A stretch of DNA of 13,015 nucleotides from Candidatus Dormiibacterota bacterium (GTDB lineage: Bacteria > Chloroflexota > Dormibacteria > Aeolococcales > Aeolococcaceae). Shown piece by piece: positions 1-7,215 of this stretch. The position numbers and the translations under genes were made by a program. The stretch lies in contig JAFAJR010000096.1 in assembly GCA_019236085.1 (NCBI GenBank), forward strand, positions 1 through 13,015. The letters run 5' to 3'. The notes below the pieces were generated by a model. It saw nothing but the letters and a program-made list of their open reading frames with translations. It was not told where the DNA came from and searched no databases. Within the stretch, counting starts at the first letter, position 1. The number at the start of each line of letters is the position of its first letter.

Positions 1-97
1 ACCACGTGCTCGTCCACAGCGCCACTCAACGGCGGACGCCACCACGACCCCGGCATAGGCGGCAATTCTGGCAGGAAGCGGCCCGGGGCGTGAGACT
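1..97. other. Left-edge region, no gene assigned
   Basis: No gene can be assigned with confidence in this short edge. One plus-strand frame is open from base 3 to a TGA at 99-101 that overlaps the ATG of the RDD gene in an ATGA arrangement, so the 3' end of a coupled upstream gene is possible; its residues are arginine- and proline-rich and not convincing. A second plus frame is open from base 1 to a TGA at 91-93. On the minus strand an ATG at 56-54 opens a frame that leaves the window, so a divergent gene is equally possible. No clear Shine-Dalgarno lies just before base 98. Confidence 0.3.
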
Positions 98-877
98 ATG
101 ACTCCGGTGTCGATGCAGCCTCCCGACACGATCCGTGTTCTCACAGCCGACAACGTCCGCCTCGGCTACAGCACCGCAGGCGTCGGCAGCCGCATGGTTG
201 CGCAGATCATCGACAACCTCGTCGCTCTTGCACTGACGCTCGTCGCCGTTGTGGCGGGACTCGCGATTGCGTCGCACGCCACCACCGCGACAGGCTCCCT
301 GTACGGCGCACTCGCCGGGGTGGGCATTGCGCTCTTCGTGTACTTCGCCTATTTCGCGATTTCAGAGCTCATCAGCGGCGGCCGCACGCTGGGCAAGGCG
401 GCGATGGGGCTGCGTGTTCTCCGCGCCGACGGTTCGACCGCCGACGTCGGGGCGATCCTCGTGCGCAACGTGGTGCGTCTCATCGATGTCGTGGGCGGCA
501 TCGGACTCGTCGTCATGTTCTTTCATCCGCTGTCGCGCCGCCTCGGCGACCTGGCCGGCGGGACTGTCGTGGTCCGTGAGCGCACCGGGCTGTCACTGAG
601 CGCAGCAGTGGCATCTCCGCCGGTGATCCTCCGCACGCCCGACCCAGGGCCGCCCATCGACGGCATCGGTTTGCTCGGCGCACACGAACACAACGCGGTT
701 CGTGCGTTCCTTGCGCGGCAGGGTCTGCAACCCGCCGTGCGAATGCGGCTCGCGGCTGACATCTCTCACCGCCTCTTCGACCGCATGCAACTGCCACCCT
801 CAGCGCCGGAGCGGATGTGGCCGCCGGAGCTGTTTCTCGAGCGCTTGTATCTGCAGCTGGAGTTGCGTGGCCGGTGA
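98..877 (+). CDS. RDD family membrane protein
   Basis: This 259-residue integral membrane protein belongs to the RDD family, named for conserved Arg and Asp residues. The signature is visible: R32 and D39 lie in SRMVAQIID at the first helix, and the later Asp is in RRLGDLAGGTVVV near residue 151. Hydrophobic helices lie at about 37-58, 68-90 and 128-143. They are followed by a roughly 110-residue cytoplasmic tail rich in Arg, Leu and Pro, as in actinobacterial members encoded beside SpoIIM. The start is ambiguous: ATG at 98 or ATG at 113, which begins MQPPDTIRV; neither has a clear Shine-Dalgarno. The stop TGA shares four bases (GTGA, 874-877) with the SpoIIM-like gene, so the two are translationally coupled. 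The family's molecular role is not established; some members have been linked to ion transport. The gene neighbourhood points to the MoxR-associated membrane module. Confidence 0.88.
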   Translation: MTPVSMQPPDTIRVLTADNVRLGYSTAGVGSRMVAQIIDNLVALALTLVAVVAGLAIASHATTATGSLYGALAGVGIALFVYFAYFAISELISGGRTLGKAAMGLRVLRADGSTADVGAILVRNVVRLIDVVGGIGLVVMFFHPLSRRLGDLAGGTVVVRERTGLSLSAAVASPPVILRTPDPGPPIDGIGLLGAHEHNAVRAFLARQGLQPAVRMRLAADISHRLFDRMQLPPSAPERMWPPELFLERLYLQLELRGR

Positions 878-1866
878 GCGTGGACACGTTCGTCGCAGAG
901 CGCCAGGAGCGATGGGCCGAGCTCGAGGTCGCGGTGAAGCACGCGCGCCGTGGCCGGCTGCGCGCCACGTCAACGGCGGACATCGAGCGCTTCGGGTTGC
1001 TGCTGCGGCACGCGTCGAGCGACCTCGCCATTGCGAGGCGGGACTTTCCCGACGCGACGGTGACCGAGTACCTCAACACGCTGTGCTCGCGGGCTCATCC
1101 GCTGCTGTTCCGAGGATCAGCCCGCCGGCTCGGTGATCTGCCCCGCTTCTACGCCACCGGCCTGCCACGCCTGTTTCGCCAGGCGTGGCCCTACATCGTG
1201 TGCAGCGTCGCGCTGCTGGTGCTCGGTTTCATCGCCGGCTGGGCGGCCGTTGCGTTGCGTCCCGACCTGCGTCCCTCTCTTGTGCCGCAATCACTGTTCG
1301 ATCAGATGGCGCGGGGTCAGGTTTCGGCCAACGTGCCCGATGCACCGTTTGCCGCCTCGTTCATCATCCAGAACAACATCCGCGTGGCGGTGATCTGTTT
1401 CGTGGGCGGCGTGCTGCTCGGACTTCCCACCGCGTTCGTGCTGCTGAGCAACGGCTGGATGCTGGGCACAATTGCAGCCGCTGTGCACATGGGTGGCTAC
1501 GACGTGCAGTTCTGGTCGCTCATCGTGCCCCATGGCGTGATCGAGCTCTCAGTCATCGTCATCGCCGGCGGGACCGGGCTCATGCTCGGTGACTCGATCC
1601 TGCGCCCGGGACGGCTGCGCCGTGGCGATGCGCTGGCCGCCGCGGCGGGACGCGCAGTTCGTCTTGCACTGGGAGCCGCCACCCTGCTCGTGGTGGCCGG
1701 CACGCTGGAAGCGTTCGTCTCGCCGTCAACGCTCCCGGACGCGGCGAAGCTGCTCATCGGCGGTGTGTGCGGCGCCGCGCTGTACTCGTGGTTGCTGCTT
1801 GCGGGTCGTCAGCAAACGGCGCGGCGCACCATGAGTCTCGACCGCGCTGTGGCAGGTCCTGCGTAG
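874..1866 (+). CDS. SpoIIM / DUF95 family membrane protein
   Basis: This 330-residue polytopic membrane protein of the stage II sporulation M (DUF95) family starts at GTG 874, which overlaps the RDD stop; longer upstream frames would run inside the RDD gene. The N-terminal 100 residues are soluble and helical, rich in Arg and Glu, with the HASSDLAIARRDFPD segment usual in actinobacterial members. Membrane helices follow at about 105-128, 165-192, 196-206, 218-240, 262-282 and 290-310. The family hallmarks are the QNNIRVAVICFVGGVLLG stretch at 166-183 and PHGVIELSVIVIAGG at 219-233. In Bacillus, SpoIIM acts in engulfment peptidoglycan remodeling. Homologues in non-sporulating high-GC bacteria are usually found, as here, beside RDD and MoxR/DUF58 genes. 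Nothing else in the window suggests sporulation, so a general envelope role is more likely. Its TAG stop forms the first half of the candidate ispH -10 element. Confidence 0.88.
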   Translation: MSVDTFVAERQERWAELEVAVKHARRGRLRATSTADIERFGLLLRHASSDLAIARRDFPDATVTEYLNTLCSRAHPLLFRGSARRLGDLPRFYATGLPRLFRQAWPYIVCSVALLVLGFIAGWAAVALRPDLRPSLVPQSLFDQMARGQVSANVPDAPFAASFIIQNNIRVAVICFVGGVLLGLPTAFVLLSNGWMLGTIAAAVHMGGYDVQFWSLIVPHGVIELSVIVIAGGTGLMLGDSILRPGRLRRGDALAAAAGRAVRLALGAATLLVVAGTLEAFVSPSTLPDAAKLLIGGVCGAALYSWLLLAGRQQTARRTMSLDRAVAGPA

Positions 1867-1869
1867 ACT
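1864..1869 (+). promoter_or_regulatory. Candidate -10 element for leaderless ispH
   Basis: TAGACT matches the TANNNT -10 pattern and lies six bases (GGGACC) before the ispH ATG at 1876. Transcription would then begin at or next to the A of the start codon, giving a leaderless mRNA, which is common in high-GC Gram-positive bacteria. The hexamer starts with the SpoIIM stop codon TAG. No convincing -35 is seen 16-19 bases upstream, and no Shine-Dalgarno is present. Confidence 0.45.
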
Positions 1870-1875
1870 GGGACC

Positions 1876-2763
1876 ATGGAGGTCGTGAAGATCACGCCGC
1901 GAGGCTACTGCCACGGCGTGGTGGAGGCTATCCGCATCGCCAAGCGCGTCGGTGCCGATCGCGGCGGCTCAGAGCCGGTGACGATGCTCGGCTACCTGGT
2001 GCACAACGAGCACGTGACTCGCGAGCTCGAGGAGGGCGGTGTCCGGCTGATACCGGAGACCGACCGCATGAAGGGGCTGGAGCAGATCCGCGAGGGCACC
2101 GTCATCTTCACGGCGCACGGGATCTCCCCGGAGGTGGTGGACGCCGCCCGCACGCGCGGCCTCAACGTTGTCGATGCCACCTGCAGCGACGTGACGCGCA
2201 CCCACGACCTGGTCCGCCGCCTCGTCGCCGAGGACTATCACGTGATCTACATCGGCAAGCGCGGCCACCCGGAGCCTGCGGGCGTGCTCGGCATCGCTCC
2301 GGACAGGATCACGCTGATCGAGAGCGGCGACGAGGTGGACTCACTCCCCTTCACCGCGGATGACAAGCTCGCGGTCACGTGTCAGACCACGCTGTCGATG
2401 TGGGACACGCAGTCGATCATCGAGGCGCTCGTGCACCGCTACCCGCACATCGAGGCTCACAACGAGATCTGTCTGGCCACGCAGGAGCGTCAGGAGGCGG
2501 CAGTGCTGGCGGCTGACAACGTCGACTGCGTGGTGGTCGTGGGCAGCAGCCGCAGCAGCAACAGCAAGCGTCTGGTGCAGGTCGTCGAGGAGAAGGGACA
2601 CAAGCCCGCCTTCCTGGTGGACACGGCCGCCGACGTCGACCCGGCGTGGTTCACTGGGATGCGTCGCATCGGCGTCACCGCCGGCGCATCCACACCGACA
2701 CACCTGACGCGCGCCGTCATCGCTGCGATCGAGACGCTGCCCGAGGTGCCGGCGGCGGTCTGA
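1876..2763 (+). CDS. ispH: 4-hydroxy-3-methylbut-2-enyl diphosphate reductase
   Basis: IspH (LytB) is the last enzyme of the MEP isoprenoid pathway. It reduces HMBPP to IPP and DMAPP with a [4Fe-4S] cluster in the cytoplasm. The 295-residue protein is full length. The three cluster ligands are C12 in RGYCHGV, C103 in DATCSDVT and C199 in EICLATQERQE. Substrate-site residues also fit: H43 in LVHNEHV, H81 in TAHGIS, H131 and E133 in GHPEP, QTTLS at 170-174, SSNSKR at 227-232 and TAGASTP at 268-274. From memory the sequence follows the Bacillus pattern (KITPRGYCxGVV, VTRTHDL, YIGKRGHPEP) more than the usual actinobacterial one. One difference is Ser at 104, where Pro is common after the cluster Cys. 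The next gene overlaps the stop by one base. The MEP pathway is normally essential where the mevalonate route is absent. Confidence 0.97.
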   Translation: MEVVKITPRGYCHGVVEAIRIAKRVGADRGGSEPVTMLGYLVHNEHVTRELEEGGVRLIPETDRMKGLEQIREGTVIFTAHGISPEVVDAARTRGLNVVDATCSDVTRTHDLVRRLVAEDYHVIYIGKRGHPEPAGVLGIAPDRITLIESGDEVDSLPFTADDKLAVTCQTTLSMWDTQSIIEALVHRYPHIEAHNEICLATQERQEAAVLAADNVDCVVVVGSSRSSNSKRLVQVVEEKGHKPAFLVDTAADVDPAWFTGMRRIGVTAGASTPTHLTRAVIAAIETLPEVPAAV

Positions 2764-3146
2764 TGCTGCGCGCCGCGCAGGTTCTGCTCATTCTCGAGGC
2801 GGGGCTGCTTCTGCTCTCAGGAATTGTGCTGGTGGCGATCGGCGTGCTGCTCGGCGGCAGTGCATCAGTCTCCGTGGGAGGCGGTCAGATCGGTGGCGCC
2901 GCGGCTGCGGGATTGGGCACGGGCTATGTCGCCGCCGCCGCGCTGATCGTGCTCATCGCGGTTCTGCTGCGCCGCGGCGTCCGCTGGGCTGCACCGGCGG
3001 GTGTGGCGGTGCAGGCCGGCATCGTGGCGGTCCTGGTAATCGCGGGCGAGGCGTCACTCACATTTGGCATCGAGCTCGCGGTCTGTGCCGCGACCGCGCT
3101 GGCCCTGGTGCTGACGATGCTGTCGGAGGGTGGCGCAGGGACGTAG
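2763..3146 (+). CDS. Small four-helix membrane protein, unknown function
   Basis: I do not recognise this 127-residue protein. The start is ATG 2763, sharing one base with the ispH stop (TGATG), which implies translational coupling; the in-frame extension upstream would lie inside ispH and is rejected. It is almost wholly hydrophobic, with four likely helices at about 5-30, 46-68, 75-94 and 101-119. A Gly/Ser/Val-rich loop lies at 31-45 and an Arg-rich loop (LLRRGVR) at 68-74. There is no signal peptidase site, enzyme motif or conserved Cys pair. Its coupling to ispH does not by itself imply an isoprenoid role. It shares the four-helix layout of the gene that follows but no obvious motif. Its TAG stop begins a second TAGACT. 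Confidence 0.75.
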   Translation: MLRAAQVLLILEAGLLLLSGIVLVAIGVLLGGSASVSVGGGQIGGAAAAGLGTGYVAAAALIVLIAVLLRRGVRWAAPAGVAVQAGIVAVLVIAGEASLTFGIELAVCAATALALVLTMLSEGGAGT

Positions 3147-3149
3147 ACT
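3144..3149 (+). promoter_or_regulatory. Candidate -10 element for the 3197 gene
   Basis: A second exact TAGACT again uses the preceding gene's TAG stop codon. A start site about seven bases downstream (near 3156) would leave a leader of roughly 40 bases carrying the Shine-Dalgarno at 3183-3190. No clear -35 is visible. The parallel with the ispH element at 1864 supports it modestly. Confidence 0.35.
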
Positions 3150-3182
3150 CTCAGCCCAACCGCACACCGGTGCCGGCCAACC

Positions 3183-3190
3183 AGGAGGAG
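3183..3190 (+). promoter_or_regulatory. Strong Shine-Dalgarno deciding the GTG 3197 start
   Basis: AGGAGGAG lies six bases before GTG 3197. It is the clearest ribosome binding site in the window, where most starts are coupled by overlap or look leaderless. It rules against the in-frame GTG at 3170, which lies upstream of the site and would put this motif inside the coding region. Confidence 0.85.
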
Positions 3191-3196
3191 ACAAAG

Positions 3197-3838
3197 GTGT
3201 CCGCAACTCCGCCAACGCCGCCAGGCCCACCGCCGCAGCCGGGAGGTGCGTACGTGCCGCCTCAGGCGGGCGGACCCGTCGGTCCGCCGCCGGTGGCCTA
3301 TCCGACGGGGTATCCGGCGCAGCCGTACGGGTATTACCCGGCGGCGCGATTGCCCTTCAAGCGCAACGCCTTCCTCATCCTGGCGCAGGTGCTGGCGATA
3401 CTCCAAGGTGTGCTGTTCCTGCTCGGAGGCATCGCAGCCATTCTCCTACCGATAGTGTTGGCGGACCGACTGCAGACCGCCATCAACAACAACAACCTCG
3501 TTTACAACGGAACGTTGATCGACGTTCACACCGCACTGGCCTTCTTCATCGTGTTTGGCGTGATCATCGGGGTCATCGGGGCATTGATCATCCTGCTCGC
3601 CGTGCTGACAGGACGGCCGTCCCAGGTGGCGAGATGGATCCTCGCCATTCTCGAGGTCCTCTTCCTCCTGGGGTCGCTTCGCACCCTCGGAAACGGCAAC
3701 GCCACGGTCTATACGATCGTCGCACTTGTCGTAGAAGGCCTCGTCATCATCGGGCTCATCATCTGGCCGACGACATATGCCGCCTACGCCCGCCGCAACC
3801 TTCCCCAGCGCCAGGTCACAACCTCGCCTGGCGCTTGA
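3197..3838 (+). CDS. Four-helix membrane protein with Pro-rich N-terminal tail
   Basis: This 213-residue protein is not recognised. It starts at GTG 3197, set by the Shine-Dalgarno just upstream. Residues 1-50 are a low-complexity tail rich in Pro, Gly, Tyr and Gln (for example PTPPGPPPQPGG and AYPTGYPAQPYGYYP), probably cytoplasmic and disordered. Hydrophobic helices follow at about 58-88, 112-137, 144-162 and 171-192, with an Asn-rich loop (INNNNLVYNGT) at 96-106. Such Pro/Tyr/Gly tails on small membrane proteins are common in Actinobacteria and may bind partners. The protein at 8150-9214 also has a Pro-rich tail before its membrane domain, but the two membrane domains look unrelated. The last 23 bases overlap the 3' end of the convergent DUF58 gene, so no separate terminator fits between them. 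Confidence 0.82.
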   Translation: MSATPPTPPGPPPQPGGAYVPPQAGGPVGPPPVAYPTGYPAQPYGYYPAARLPFKRNAFLILAQVLAILQGVLFLLGGIAAILLPIVLADRLQTAINNNNLVYNGTLIDVHTALAFFIVFGVIIGVIGALIILLAVLTGRPSQVARWILAILEVLFLLGSLRTLGNGNATVYTIVALVVEGLVIIGLIIWPTTYAAYARRNLPQRQVTTSPGA

Positions 3839-5102
3839 GCTCCAGGTAGCGGTTCACCAACCGCGGCGACAGCGTCTGCGCATCAGCGTCGATGACGTTG
3901 ATGCCGCTCGCCGTCAGCAGCCGCAGCGTGCTTTCGCGGTCGGCGACCATGCCGGCTGCTACGGCGCGGCTGTACACATCGCTGACGCTGCGCGGGCTAC
4001 GCGCCGCGGCCTCATCGATGGCGGGGTCGCGCATGGTGACGACAACCGGCAGATGACGCCGGCCGAGGCGCGTGCACGTGCTGACCAATGCGGCACCCTG
4101 GTCGGCGTCGAGCACGTCGGTAAAGACGACGACGAGTGCGCGGCGTCGTTGCCAGCGGTCGAAGTCGGCAAACGCTGCGGCGTAGTCCGCTTCGATCTCC
4201 TCTGAGCGCAGCGGCCGCACGGCCTCGAGGAACGCTCGCAGCTGGGCCGAGCCGGCCCGCGGCGTCAGACGCCGCGTCACGGAATCGGCGAACAGCATGA
4301 GACCGGCACGGTCGCCGCTGCGCAGTGCGACGTGCAGCAGCAGCAGCGCTGCATTGATCGCGTGGTCGAGTTTGGTGAGCTCGCCGGCGCCGACGCCCAT
4401 CAGCCGGCCGTGATCAATGCACACCACCACCGGCTGCGCCCGCTCGGGCATGAGCTCTGTCGCCATCAGCCGTCCGCTGCGGGCGGTCGCCTTCCAGTTG
4501 ATGCTGCGCAGCGAGTCGTCGGGAACCGCGTCGCGTATGCGCTCGAACTCGCTGCCCTCACTGCGCATTCGCAGCGTGCGCACCCCGAGCTCAGCGAGCT
4601 GCCCGCGGCGCGCCAGTGCTTCGAACACGCGCACCGCGGCGATGTCGGCGTCGACGTGCAGGTCTTCCTCCGTCCCGACTGACGACTGACGCCAGCCGAG
4701 TCGCAGCGGCCCCGTCGTGCGGACCACAGTGCGTCCGAAGTGGAGCTCGCCGCGCACGACCGGTGTCACGTGGTAGCTCAAGGTGGCTGGGATGTCAGCG
4801 GTCCACTGGACCGGCTGGGCGCGAGCCGCAGCCGGCGTCTCGTCGCGAATGCGCGCGTCCTGCGACGCATTCCCGCGCAGTGACAGGTTGATGCGGTTGG
4901 CGACGCCGACCGAGAGGATCTCGTCGTGATTGCGCCGCGCGGTCAGCGACGGTGGTGCGGCGGCGAGCCGGCCGTCGACTGCAATCGCCACAACGACAAG
5001 GACAAGCAACGCCAGCGCGAGCGGCACCAGTGCGGGCACAGCAGCGCCGGCAGCGAGCAGCAGCAGCGGCACAGCTGTCGCTGCGGCGCCGCGCCAGGTC
5101 AT
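3816..5102 (-). CDS. DUF58 domain protein (vWA-like MoxR partner)
   Basis: This 428-residue protein begins with two membrane helices at about 8-22 and 24-43, then a beta-rich region, then the DUF58 core. The core signature lies at about 184-216: SEFERIRDAVPDDSLRSINW followed by KATARSGRLMATE. A von Willebrand A-like fold follows, starting at VVVCIDHG near 226, with a second strand ending FTDVLDAD near 334. The metal-site motif normally written DxSxS reads D230-H-G-R-L here, so canonical MIDAS metal binding is doubtful. Proteins of this type are standard partners of MoxR ATPases and are thought to present or recruit substrates. The ATG at 5102 overlaps the MoxR stop by four bases (ATGA), so expression is coupled. 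This is the last gene of the operon, and its 3' end overlaps the convergent gene by 23 bp. Confidence 0.93.
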   Translation of the reverse strand: MTWRGAAATAVPLLLLAAGAAVPALVPLALALLVLVVVAIAVDGRLAAAPPSLTARRNHDEILSVGVANRINLSLRGNASQDARIRDETPAAARAQPVQWTADIPATLSYHVTPVVRGELHFGRTVVRTTGPLRLGWRQSSVGTEEDLHVDADIAAVRVFEALARRGQLAELGVRTLRMRSEGSEFERIRDAVPDDSLRSINWKATARSGRLMATELMPERAQPVVVCIDHGRLMGVGAGELTKLDHAINAALLLLHVALRSGDRAGLMLFADSVTRRLTPRAGSAQLRAFLEAVRPLRSEEIEADYAAAFADFDRWQRRRALVVVFTDVLDADQGAALVSTCTRLGRRHLPVVVTMRDPAIDEAAARSPRSVSDVYSRAVAAGMVADRESTLRLLTASGINVIDADAQTLSPRLVNRYLELKRQARL

Positions 5103-6058
5103 CGCGGCACCGCAACCCTTCCCAGGGCGCGCTGCACCGCAGCCACCTCGCCGATGCCCTGGATCTCCGCCTCGGGGCGCCTCACGAGCCTATGGCGCAG
5201 CGCCGGCACGCAGATCTCCTTGACGTCGTCCGGCACCACGTAGTCGCGGCCCTGCATCGCCGCCATGGCCTTGGCTCCGCGCAGCAGGGCGATGGCCCCG
5301 CGAGGGCTGGCGCCGAGCGTGAGATCGGCGCTGCTTCGCGTGGCTGCGGTGATCGCCGTGATGTACCCGAGCAGCTCCTCGCCGATGCGCACCGTGCGGA
5401 CCTCGTCGCGCACCGCACGCAAGGTGTTGCTGTCGATGATGGCATGAACGCCTGCTGCCTCCAAGGCGAGCGGGTCAAAGCCGGCGTCGAAGCGGCGCAG
5501 CATGGCGGACTCAGCAACCGGGTCGGGGACGTTCACCTCTAGCTTGAAGAAGAACCGGTCGAGCTGTGCCTCGGGGAGCGGGTATGTTCCCTCGTACTCG
5601 ACGGGGTTCTGGGTTGCGACCACCATGAAGCGGTCGCCGAGTGGCATGCTCCGTCCTTCCGACGTGACCTGGCGTTCCTCCATGGCCTCGAGCAGCGCAG
5701 CCTGTGTCTTGGCGGGCGCTCGGTTGATCTCGTCGGCCAGCAGCGTGTCGGTGAAGATGGGGCCAGGATGGAACTCGAAGGTCCCGCTGTCAGGACGGAA
5801 CACGTTGGTGCCGATGATGTCGGCCGGCAGTAGGTCGGGAGTGAACTGCACGCGCGTGAAACGCGCGTCCAGGACGGCGGCGACGGCGCGGGCCATCAAT
5901 GTCTTGGCGGTGCCGGGAACGCCCTCGAGCAGCACGTGACCGCCGGTGATGACGGCGATGAACAAGCCGTCGATCACGTGCTGCTGGCCTACGATTGCCC
6001 GGCCGAGCACATCGTGCACGGCTGCACGAAGCTCGGCGGTGCGTCCCACGCCGTTCAT
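5099..6058 (-). CDS. MoxR family AAA+ ATPase
   Basis: A cytoplasmic AAA+ ATPase of 319 residues from ATG 6058. The start overlaps the previous stop in an ATGA, and an AGGGA-like sequence lies about eight bases upstream; the in-frame ATG at 6088 would give ten more residues and is less likely. Walker A is GVPGTAKT at 46-53. Walker B is LLADE at 106-110, followed by INRAP. Sensor 1 is ATQNP at 148-152, and the EAQLDRF segment at 163-169 carries the arginine region typical of MoxR. The C-terminal lid includes LGASPRG. MoxR proteins form oligomers that use ATP to remodel or assemble partner complexes, usually with a vWA-domain protein. Here the likely partner is the DUF58 product encoded immediately downstream. 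Substrate and phenotype cannot be read from the sequence. The closest known arrangement I recall is the mycobacterial moxR2 cluster. Confidence 0.96.
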   Translation of the reverse strand: MNGVGRTAELRAAVHDVLGRAIVGQQHVIDGLFIAVITGGHVLLEGVPGTAKTLMARAVAAVLDARFTRVQFTPDLLPADIIGTNVFRPDSGTFEFHPGPIFTDTLLADEINRAPAKTQAALLEAMEERQVTSEGRSMPLGDRFMVVATQNPVEYEGTYPLPEAQLDRFFFKLEVNVPDPVAESAMLRRFDAGFDPLALEAAGVHAIIDSNTLRAVRDEVRTVRIGEELLGYITAITAATRSSADLTLGASPRGAIALLRGAKAMAAMQGRDYVVPDDVKEICVPALRHRLVRRPEAEIQGIGEVAAVQRALGRVAVPR

Positions 6059-7215
6059 TGTGCGGTTCCCTGGGGGCTCTGCGACCACTGATGCTCGACG
6101 TCGACACTGTCCTGGGCCAGGCGAAGCAGCGATGCGTCATCGGGGTGACCGGCTGCTAGCCCGCGCGCGCGCCGCAGCACTGCGTCGAGTGACGCGGTAT
6201 CGCCAAATCCTGAGGCTGCCGCGGCAGCGACGAATGCATCATCGTCGAGCTGCTGATCGATGCCGGTGACACGCCCCACGTGCCGCTTCAGCTCCGCGGC
6301 GTAGTGAGCTGCCACCGAGCCTCGACGCCGAGAGCGTGCGAAGAGCTCGGCCACGGCAGCGACGTAGGCCGATGCACTTGGCGGAAGCGCCGCGTCCGAT
6401 GTGGCCAGCGGGCGTCCCAGCCGTCGCCCGTTGATGGCGAGAAACACCACCGCAAGCACGACGGCGAGCGCTGCCGCGGCCCCCATCGGACCGGAGAAGA
6501 TGGCGGCCGCGCCGGTGCCCGACACACCCTCGCCGTGATGGAACTCGTCGAAGCCGACGCGACCACCGCGGGCGCGGTCCAGCAGCGACAGCATCAGCAC
6601 CGCCGCGTCGCCGTCGCGCAAGCCGTCGTTGGAGAGTGGCGCGGTGTCGCCCAGCACATAGACCCGGCCGGCACCCACCTGCACGCCTGCCAGGACGACA
6701 TCGCTGCTCTGACGCAGCAGCGGCACCACCGGCGGCGCTTCCAGCAGTGCGAATCCTGCTGAGGTGGGAACTGCATGCACCCGCGACGCCACGTCGAACG
6801 GCTGCGCAGGTGTCGCAACTCCGGGCGGCAGCGCACTGGAGAGCTGCACACCCAGCGATTGCAGCAGCGGCTGCACCGAACCGACGCCTTCGGCGCCGAA
6901 GGCGACTATCGCCTCACCACCTGCGTCGAGGAAGGACCGTGTCGTTGCGACCTCCGACGGGCTGAAGTCAACCGACGGGTCGTACTCCACGAGCACGTCG
7001 GTTGCGGCAAGCGTGAAGCTTCCCGAGATCCGCTCCGTGTCGAGACCGAGCCGCTGCAGCCATGTGTACAGCGCGAGGCTGCCGAGCTTCCCCGCGGAAC
7101 GCGACGAAGGATCGCTGTCATCCGACGGCGGACGCGCGCTGAACACCGCGATCGCCGCCAACACGAGCAGCGCGCCCACCAGCACGACCAGAGGTTGTAC
7201 CAACCGCCGGCTCAT
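6055..7215 (-). CDS. DUF4350 domain membrane protein
   Basis: This 386-residue protein starts at ATG 7215, overlapping the upstream stop as ATGA; an open extension further upstream is Arg-rich and lies inside the neighbouring gene, so it is rejected. An N-terminal helix at about 7-26 anchors it. An extracytoplasmic DUF4350-type domain at about 42-230 resembles a class I glutamine amidotransferase-like fold, with AGKLGSLALYTWLQRLG, GRVYVLGDTAPLSNDGL at 183-199 and the family's FDEFHHG at 222-228. A second helix at 244-262 returns to the cytoplasm, followed by a 120-residue tail rich in Ala and Arg. No catalytic Cys is evident, so the domain is probably binding rather than enzymatic. Members regularly sit between MoxR and DUF4129 genes, as here. 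Confidence 0.86.
   Translation of the reverse strand: MSRRLVQPLVVLVGALLVLAAIAVFSARPPSDDSDPSSRSAGKLGSLALYTWLQRLGLDTERISGSFTLAATDVLVEYDPSVDFSPSEVATTRSFLDAGGEAIVAFGAEGVGSVQPLLQSLGVQLSSALPPGVATPAQPFDVASRVHAVPTSAGFALLEAPPVVPLLRQSSDVVLAGVQVGAGRVYVLGDTAPLSNDGLRDGDAAVLMLSLLDRARGGRVGFDEFHHGEGVSGTGAAAIFSGPMGAAAALAVVLAVVFLAINGRRLGRPLATSDAALPPSASAYVAAVAELFARSRRRGSVAAHYAAELKRHVGRVTGIDQQLDDDAFVAAAAASGFGDTASLDAVLRRARGLAAGHPDDASLLRLAQDSVDVEHQWSQSPQGTAQ

Noticed and set aside
513..1079. Long minus-strand open frame across the RDD/SpoIIM junction
   Set aside because: It is antisense to two well-supported genes, and its Arg/Ala/Ser-rich composition is typical of a GC-rich shadow frame.
874..1866. SpoIIM as evidence of a sporulating organism
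   Set aside because: DUF95 proteins beside RDD and MoxR genes are widespread in non-sporulating high-GC bacteria, and no other sporulation gene is present.
4334..4352. Short CAG/GCA repeat runs, also near 5055-5070 and 2545-2570
   Set aside because: They are short, lie within coding regions as Ala, Leu or Ser codons, and are ordinary in GC-rich genes.
4332..5542. Several plus-strand open frames opposite the DUF58 and MoxR genes
   Set aside because: They mirror the codon bias of the real minus-strand genes and show no domain or plausible start.
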